In this document: piece after piece, positions 57,850-64,000 of the stretch
How the letters are laid out: each line of letters begins with the position of its first letter
How positions within the stretch are numbered: the stretch's first letter is position 1
Assembly: GCA_033064195.1 (NCBI GenBank)
Contig: JARBJD010000219.1
Location: forward strand, 1-64,000
Reading direction: 5' to 3'
Source of the DNA: Blattamonas nauphoetae
Taxonomy: Eukaryota; Preaxostyla; Oxymonadida
Length of the DNA stretch: 64,000 nt
Program-made: the position numbers and the translations under genes
Notes under the pieces: generated by a model
The model's database searches: none
What the model saw: the letters and a program-made list of their open reading frames with translations, nothing else
What the model was told of the DNA's origin: nothing

Positions 57850-60800
57850 AAGGACACAAACGTTTATACGCCTCCGTATATCTATCGACGCAATTCTTTG
57901 GGGTTTACTCCCTCGACTCTCTCGTGCCTGTTATCACGAGCTTCTTTATCCACAGTTTTTGTCAGTGTTTTCAACAACAAGCTCGCCTCCTTTTCAACAC
58001 TATCGAACTTCTATTTACATCAACGATCGTACTAAGTTACGGATGAGGATCTCACAAATGTTCCTCATAGTCAATCTTGGAGGAAATTTCCGCGCAGATA
58101 GCATCAACCGCGATGAAGATCACTCAACTCCGTCGTTATTTTCATGTCTGAACGCGAACGTCCCACAGGGGGGCAGAAGGAAAGTGTTCGGATTTACAAT
58201 ACTAATAATACCATGGGCTACTTTTCGAAACACATTGGACCTCAAGGCTGAGTCGCGATCAACAACCTGTCGACATAGAAGAATATACAACATCGTTTCT
58301 GGCAAATCTCACGACATCAGGGCTCAATGGGAGACTAAAAGAAGTGATCACTCATGGGACTGGTGAAATATATGAGTAGTTCCGCAAGATCGGAGAGCCT
58401 ACTTTTGCTACCAGATTGGTCAACTGGCCCTCGCGTCGATAGATCTTTGAGGCGTGCAGTGCAGCAGAAATAACTCATCTAACGATTGTTCATGATCAGA
58501 TTGCATGAATACGAGTTTACTATTTCATACAATTCGGTCTTCATTCGAACGATCAAAAATACTGCATCATGATTATGGTTAACGTCAACGAAGGCATATA
58601 TCGATAAATTACGATTGTAGAGTTTCATCAGACAGCACTAGCGAACTCTATTCGGCGGGACCAATCGAATCATTTCGATCCAAGGGAACCATGTGCATGA
58701 CGCTCAAATGGAAAAATTCCAGCAGGGGATCGAGGAGAACAAACTAACATAGGAATATACAGATGAGTTCATGTCTTTGGAGACTTTCCCAAGTCAATAT
58801 TTTGTACCTCCTGTATCAACGCACCCCAAACCGAAAAGGATCTTGATCTACACTTTATCCTGTTTTCGCCGGACTCATTCAAGCTCCTGGGAAAGATGAT
58901 TTTACACAAGATGAAATTTCACCTGCAATCATTTGAGAAACCGTCCTTCAACCGCAGCCTGCGACCATCGCAATTATCGAATGAAGTACAGATGGATATC
59001 TCCACTCCTCGAATTTTGGGAGAATATCATCGCTCATCGCGACGTTCCGGATCAATGTCACCTCACCTGGCCTGTCGGGGAGACAAGAGCACCGGGGTTG
59101 GATTGGGAGGCAAACCAAGGATAGGATTACTATCAATACGACAAGAGACACCACGGGAACAAGACAGAGAAAATGTCAACGGAACTGGGAGGGATGGTGA
59201 TGTATCAGCATAACTCCACCATCTGATGGACGAGGAGCAGCCAATCAATCAAATCCCGCTCATCTCGAGTGACGATTTAGTTGACTGACAAATATCGCTG
59301 GGGAGAAGACAAGGAATAGAACATTACTTTCCCTCACTGAGCAGCGAAGACAAAGTTTAACTCCCATCTCTATTTTGACAAACAGAACCGGTCAAGCTGG
59401 ATGGTGAATCATATTCCAACAAACCACGACGAGAGGAGGAGATTCCTTCCTCACAGAATGGAACACAACTACCATCATCAGAGTACTCAGTTGGAAGCGC
59501 AAACTCGTCACAATCCGCTTCTGGGAATCGGAACAAGCAGTGTGGGAAGACGATCGTTGTCTTCTTCCTCTGACACCTTCGTTCAGGTTATAGGGAAACG
59601 TCCACGGAGCCGACTCGGGATTCAACAGGAAATCCATCAATCACCTTTCTCCACGGGCTCCAGCCTTCTGAAAGGGATCGAGCTTACATCCTCGTTCGAA
59701 CATGACGAAAGATAGTTGACATTCGGAATAACTTGGTCAAAACTCACTGCTGTTGTGATTAGTGTCTGCGTAGTGAAGTGAACTTGATTACTACAAACAC
59801 GATGTAGCTCAATCAAGTCAGAAACGCAGTTCAACCATCTTCGACGGAGAAGATAGTGGTTCCGAAGGAACAAGAAATGATGGAGAGGACACCTGAGTAG
59901 TGATGGAATGCGACTTAATGAACAGCCGGTAGATCATTCTGGCTCACGTAGCCAATACCAATACGGATGGGTGGGGTTGTTCCCGAACCGGCAGTGACAG
60001 AAAGTTTCCTTGATCATGAACGAGGATTCTCTCAGAGAGTGGAAGATCCTCTTCCATATGGGTTCGGAGAGATTGTTCGTGTACACGAAACTGAACACTA
60101 CAAGGACCTTTGCAGGTGTTCGAAATTACCCCCAATATATCCCAGTTGGGAAAGATGGACCCAGCATCGGTCACAGCGACTCCAGGAAAGCTCGTGACGC
60201 AATTCAGAATCATCACTGGGGTCTCAGTACGGGATCACACTCGGAGACAAGTGATCTTCCATGAATTCTTGACCAACCAAACTTCAATCGACACCACAAC
60301 CATCTGCAACTCTTCCACAACTTCCAGATTCAATCTCAACCTCATCCACCAGTTTGAAAATGATCACAGCGAATCGGAAAGGGACAGGATTGTTGGAGGG
60401 AAAGTTAGTTGTGTCCGTCCATCCTGAGACAGTTGAACCACGAGCTGTGTTGGCGAATATATCGATTGTCTGAATTCAGATGGAACGATGCCGATTCGAT
60501 TGCAGAATGTGATTGTTTGGAAAGTAAAAGAGAATCTGACGACGACTTTCCCAAACTCGGCAAAGAGGAGTGTTGAACACTCACTCCCTCCTCCACTGCG
60601 AGTGAAGACAGAACCGTTCAGCGACTCAGCCATCTTCAGCTCGTGCTCGTTCCTTCTTTCTTCCTCACTGCTTCTTCCTTCTTGCGTGCTGTGCCGCTGA
60701 CAGAAGCAACTCCAACTTTTTTGGTGAACTAGATGGAAGCAGTGTTACGAGGAACAACATGGCAGTTCCTCTCGAACAGATCTTATTTAGAATCAGAAAG

Positions 60801-61300
60801 TTTCAGACAGAGACAACGTTAATTGTCTACAGTGGGGACAAGATGAATGAAAGACACGATGTGGAGGATACATAATCGTGAGTTCCCTTCGTGCATGAGA
60901 TCTGTGAAACCTCCCCTATTTCTCCCGCTAACATATTATTAAATCGCTAACCAGCCAGACTTGTGGACTCTTTTTTCCAAGGCGCTTCCCTTGAGTGATG
61001 TGACTGGGGACGAACTCCTTTTTGCACTCAGCGGTGCAGGTCAGGCAACCAGAGGGATAGATGGATGAATGACAGATATCAAGCAACTTGGAGTGAAGCC
61101 ATGTTGAAGAGGAGAAGCAGGCAATGATTGTGAGGGGTTACGACAAGGAAGATGTCAAGTCATTGATGAGGGGATGATTGAGACGAAGCCACTCGGCAAG
61201 AGAGAGACAGAATCAAGGTGTGTTGTTTTGTTGAAGGAGGTCTGACGTGGACGGAAGGAAGGAAGTGTACGTCTCCCCACACACACAGTCTGAGTCGAGA
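57850..61300. other. Element interior without a supported gene
   Basis: Frames on both strands (57755-58366, 58896-59213, 59401-59715, 59944-60216, 60110-60427) read as scrambled protein. No catalytic motif, zinc finger or repeat family is recognisable. Base composition is higher in GC than the 6-13 kb region. Confidence 0.4.
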
Positions 61301-61309
61301 TGTCTCCTC

Positions 61310-61785
61310 ACCAATAGTGGGTCGAGTTGCCTCCTCACAAACAGTGAGTCGAGTTGCCTCCTCACAAACAGTGAGTCGAGTTGCCTCCTCACAAACAGTG
61401 AGTCGAGTTGCCTCCTCACAAACAGTGAGTCGAGTTGCCTCCTCACAAACAGTGAGTCGAGTTGCCTCCTCACAAACAGTGAGTCGAGTTGCCTCCTCAC
61501 AAACAGTGAGTCGAGTTGCCTCCTCACAAACAGTGAGTCGAGTTGCCTCCTCACAAACAGTGAGTCGAGTTGCCTCCTCACAAACAGTGAGTCGAGTTGC
61601 CTCCTCACAAACAGTGAGTCGAGTTGCCTCCTTACAAACAGTGAGTCGAGTTGCCTCCTCACAAACAGTGAGTCGAGTTGCCTCCTCACAAACAGTGAGT
61701 CGAGTTGCCTCCTCACAAACAGTGAGTCGAGTTGCCTCCTTACAAACAGTGAGTCGAGTTGCCTCCTCACACACACAGTGAGTCT
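61310..61785 (+). repeat. 27-bp minisatellite, about 17 copies
   Basis: Tandem units of GAGTCGAGTTGCCTCCTCAC plus AAACAGT, nearly identical; two units have TTAC for TCAC (61632 and 61741). Because 27 is divisible by three, five of six frames stay open and give 9-residue repeats such as SRVASSQTV (plus) and RLTVCEEAT (minus). The array lies inside the inverted-repeat element. I treat it as a satellite, not a gene. Confidence 0.95.
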
Positions 61786-62142
61786 CCTCACCTCAGCTTG
61801 AAGCGCGAGGATGGCGCGAGGTAGGATGAAACTGACGCAGTTGGGATCGGTGTTGAGGGGCGCAGTGATGGGGGAGATGGAGCACAGATGGATCAAGATG
61901 CTTCCTCATCACTGTCAGGTAAACAGCCCAGCTCCCCTCCGATTGTCATTCTCTTTAGATCACGAGCAGTCGCCCAGGCGGTGTCAGCTCCAACGAGACT
62001 CACGGCCAAATACTGATCCTAAAAGATATCTTTATTTTCTTCTCATTACTCGCTTTTCTTAGCACCAATCCCGTGCATGAGCCTTTCAATACTCGTATGT
62101 TGAGGGACCCGGTTTGGTTGTGGACTGAGATTTATCGAAGTC

Positions 62143-62517
62143 CTTTAACAACAAACCGGGGACATCAACATACAACCCTGACACACACCTCCTCCAGCTC
62201 GTGTCAGTGGTCCTGATTGTGGTCAACCCACACGGGCGATCCTTTGCATCGCCCGATGGGTCGTTTTCGACTCTGTTCCCCCAGTTTTTGTTCCCTGTTA
62301 GGGATTTCTGGGTAAGATCCAATCAGGAATACCTTTTTTTTTGGCATCAACAGCCCTTGAGGGCAGAACCATCACTGTGTACACTTTGTTCCTTTGATGG
62401 GAGTTTTCATTAACAGCTAAAACTTGATTATTGTTTGGTCATGTTGACCTTGGCCAGCCCTTAATCATTTCGCGGCTCTCTCTCTCGTATGTTGATGTCC
62501 CCGGTTTGTTGTTAAAG
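62143..62517. mobile_element. 375-bp MITE-like element with 31-bp perfect inverted ends
   Basis: The left end CTTTAACAACAAACCGGGG... (62143-62173) is a perfect complement of 62487-62517. Its right flank inside the end (GAGAGAGAGCCGCGAAATG, then ATTAAGGGCTGGCCAA on the complement) equals the left subterminal sequence of the neighbouring 4.4-kb element, so the two are relatives lying end to end. No coding capacity. Its outer edge touches the resumed exon 6 of family copy 5. Confidence 0.75.
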
Positions 62518-62519
62518 AA

Positions 62520-63134
62520 TTCACGACTGCGAATCTTATTGGGAAGATATGTGAAACAGTCGATTGTGTTTCTCTTCCTCTCTCGGAGTCCAGAACTCTC
62601 TTTCATATCACCAAGTTCATCCACCGCATGTTAGAGCCGAATGAGTTCGGAACAGCAGCTCTCCTCAAACAATATCAGCTCATTCGTGTTTATGTGTTAG
62701 AGCCAGCCAAACCATTCCTCATTTCCCTGTTCCACAATTCGGACAAACTCATTCTGGATGAACAAGAACAAACTCAATTCGAGATCGTTCTCAGTCGGAT
62801 TCACCGCGACATCACACGCATGGAACATCGGTCAGACGAACACGACACCGACTTTGTGTCGGAACTTGTGAAATGGGAAGTGCGCACGATGGTCGAGATG
62901 GAGAACGAAAGGGCTGTCGAAGAGTTCTTCAAGAACATGTTGAACAGAACACAAGAATGGAAACGAGACAAACCAGACCGGCAGAAGAGACGAGAAGTGG
63001 TGATGAGAGAAGAAGGGTGGGACGATGCGTTCGAACTGCGAGTGGTGGGGATCGAGGCGGACACTAATCAGAGCCTTAGGTATGATGCAAGACAATTCAG
63101 AAGGGAACTGACATTCAATGCTGGCAGACACTGA
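62520..63134 (+). pseudogene. Six-exon helical-repeat family, copy 5, 3' part
   Basis: Resumes family exon 6 in frame with FTTANLIGKI, then CVSLPLSESRTLF, NSDKLILDEQEQTQFE, ELVKWEVRTMVEMENE, QKRREVVMREEGWDDAFEL and RVVGIE, ending NAGRH and TGA. It joins logically to 57754: together they would make a complete exon 6, interrupted by about 4.76 kb of elements. The open frame has no further damage, so the insertion is young relative to the family. Confidence 0.85.
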
Positions 63135-63539
63135 GCAAGGCTGATCGTCTGTTGATCCGACGTTCTTCACTCATCCTGAGAACATCAGCGAATCAGTATG
63201 ACCTTATCTCATCACTCACCCCCCACTCCAATCGTCAATTCCTCTCACCGTTCGCATCTCCTTCTCATCCATCGTTCGAGGGATGTGCCAGCTGACGGAT
63301 CACACCATTATTTGCACAATGAAAATTGTTGTTGAAACTTGAAAAAAAGAGATGATGTGAAAAGTCAATTAACAGCGAAAAACAGAAAAAGAAAGGAAAG
63401 AGAGTGAACGAAGAAGAAATGAAGAGTCTGAGTCAATCTGGAGATAAAGAACAGTGTTCGAGTAAAGACGAAGGGCGTTCCTCCGAAGGCTGGTCATTCC
63501 TTCCATTTTCGTGGATTCAATTCAGAGCAGAGCAGAGAA
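63135..63539. other. No recognisable gene
   Basis: Downstream flank of copy 5. AT-rich around 63300-63420. No motif. Confidence 0.5.
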
Positions 63540-64000
63540 TCATCGCAGTTCAATGCTTCCCATTCCGCTATCAACAACACAACTCCCACGTCGATCTGTC
63601 AACAGCGCGAATCCGAGACCAACCACAACTCCCCCATCAAACCCACCACTCTTTCCGAACCCCACGCACACACAGCCACTCACTCGGACTTTCTGAACAA
63701 TCGCTGAGTCTGTCCGACTGTTCCCAAAAATCAAGAATCCACTCCCACCCACAAATGAAGACAACCACTCTTCAGACAACGATCCGTCAGTGTTTGATAG
63801 TGTGCAATTCGAGAACGACGACAGAGAGAGGTCGACAGAGGAAGAGCGAAGGTGACGAGTCGCGACTGTTCGGGTCAGCATCTCAACCACCACACATCCT
63901 CCCCCAACCACCCTTCGCGAGCCCTTCTCTCCCATTCTCACCCGCGTTGAGCATCTCGTGAAGCTGCAATTCGTGATCAAAGCGGTGATCCCCACAATCT
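63540..64000 (-). CDS. Beta-helix surface protein gene, partial at the window edge
   Basis: A minus-strand frame open to the window end, 151 codons or more. It has the beta-helix family pattern of alternating short strands with Asn/Cys corners: ITNCSFTRCST, then VDLSLSSFSNCTLSNTDGSL, then EEWLSSFVGGSGFLIFGNS. The reading frame stops at 63540 while beta-helix proteins of this type usually continue for hundreds of residues to a membrane span, so this is either one exon or a truncated copy. Its 5' part lies outside the window. Confidence 0.6.
   Translation of the reverse strand, partial: IVGITALITNCSFTRCSTRVRMGEKGSRRVVGGGCVVVEMLTRTVATRHLRSSSVDLSLSSFSNCTLSNTDGSLSEEWLSSFVGGSGFLIFGNSRTDSAIVQKVRVSGCVCVGFGKSGGFDGGVVVGLGFALLTDRRGSCVVDSGMGSIELR

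Larger units (their letters stand above)
57757..62143. mobile_element. 4.4-kb element with 52-bp perfect inverted ends, inserted in family copy 5
   Basis: The left end 57757-57808 (starting GGACTTCGATAAATCTCAG) is repeated as a perfect complement at 62092-62143. Beyond 52 bases the two ends diverge: the left continues AGAGAGAGCCGCGAAATG, the right does not. It lies inside the split exon 6 of copy 5. The interior has no recognisable transposase. 57840-60930 contains balanced-composition sequence with short frames, and 61310-61780 is a 27-bp minisatellite. Target duplication not identified. The identical ends argue for recent activity or recent gene conversion. Confidence 0.7.

Noticed and set aside
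58140-58200. Reverse-transcriptase-like motif VPQG
   Set aside because: Only four residues match. The F/YxDD box and flanking RT blocks are absent in every frame.
61310-61785. CRISPR array
   Set aside because: Units are contiguous 27-bp repeats without unique spacers, in eukaryotic DNA.
61160-61896. Long repetitive proteins of about 185-230 residues on both strands
   Set aside because: They are all readings of the same 27-bp satellite, which has no stops in five frames. Nothing selects one frame.
1-64000. Genome-wide reassignment of UAA/UAG to glutamine
   Set aside because: The vWA gene and most of the receptor gene have long frames free of UAR, and several UAR codons replace Ser or Trp rather than Gln.

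Overview
The window looks like nuclear DNA of an anaerobic flagellate of the oxymonad (Preaxostyla) type, close to Blattamonas or Monocercomonoides. The evidence is the gene content: beta-helix surface proteins with one membrane span and a degenerate kinase tail, a lineage-type family of helical proteins with five tiny introns, a von Willebrand A protein, and one eukaryotic tRNA-Leu. Introns run from 38 to about 150 bases, start GTGTG/GTTTG/GTATG/GTGGT and end in a pyrimidine tract plus CAG. The organism is inferred from family recognition, not from a marker gene.

Layout. 1-2337: broken virus-like remnant on the minus strand. 2338-6087: a transposon with 8-bp target duplications that carries a decayed beta-helix gene. 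6096-13470: AT-rich, nearly gene-free, with degenerate repeats, a DDE transposase scrap and a large fold-back. 13675-18612: a large unrecognised GC-rich gene (minus), with a 5'-truncated copy at 36547-38616 (plus). 19424-22635: a beta-helix/pseudokinase gene fragment split by a second 8-bp-duplication transposon (20020-22230). 23441-28027: the long beta-helix pseudokinase receptor gene (minus). 28215-30331, 31529-33617, 43007-45150, 50716-52813 and 56194-63134: five copies of one six-exon family. Only the first looks wholly intact. The fifth is cut in two by about 4.76 kb of inverted-repeat elements (57757-62517) that include a 27-bp minisatellite. 39845-42903: an inverted-repeat element carrying a decayed coiled-coil gene. 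45577-48783: the vWA gene. 48991-49073: tRNA-Leu(CAG). 49195-50507: a broken poly(ADP-ribose) glycohydrolase (PARG) gene, divergent from family copy 4. 52.8-53.1, 55.1-55.9 and 63.5-64.0 kb: further beta-helix gene fragments.

How it fits together. This is a gene-family turnover zone: tandem and dispersed copies of two lineage-type families (surface beta-helix pseudokinases and helical six-exon proteins) decay beside transposons that insert into them or carry host gene pieces. The PARG start and family copy 4 share a divergent 208-bp upstream block. The same block, with a stub of the PARG start, lies upstream of the intact family copy 1, so the pair was duplicated as a unit. Several long genes are broken only by one-base shifts or by single UAG/UAA codons, which could be true decay or assembly errors.
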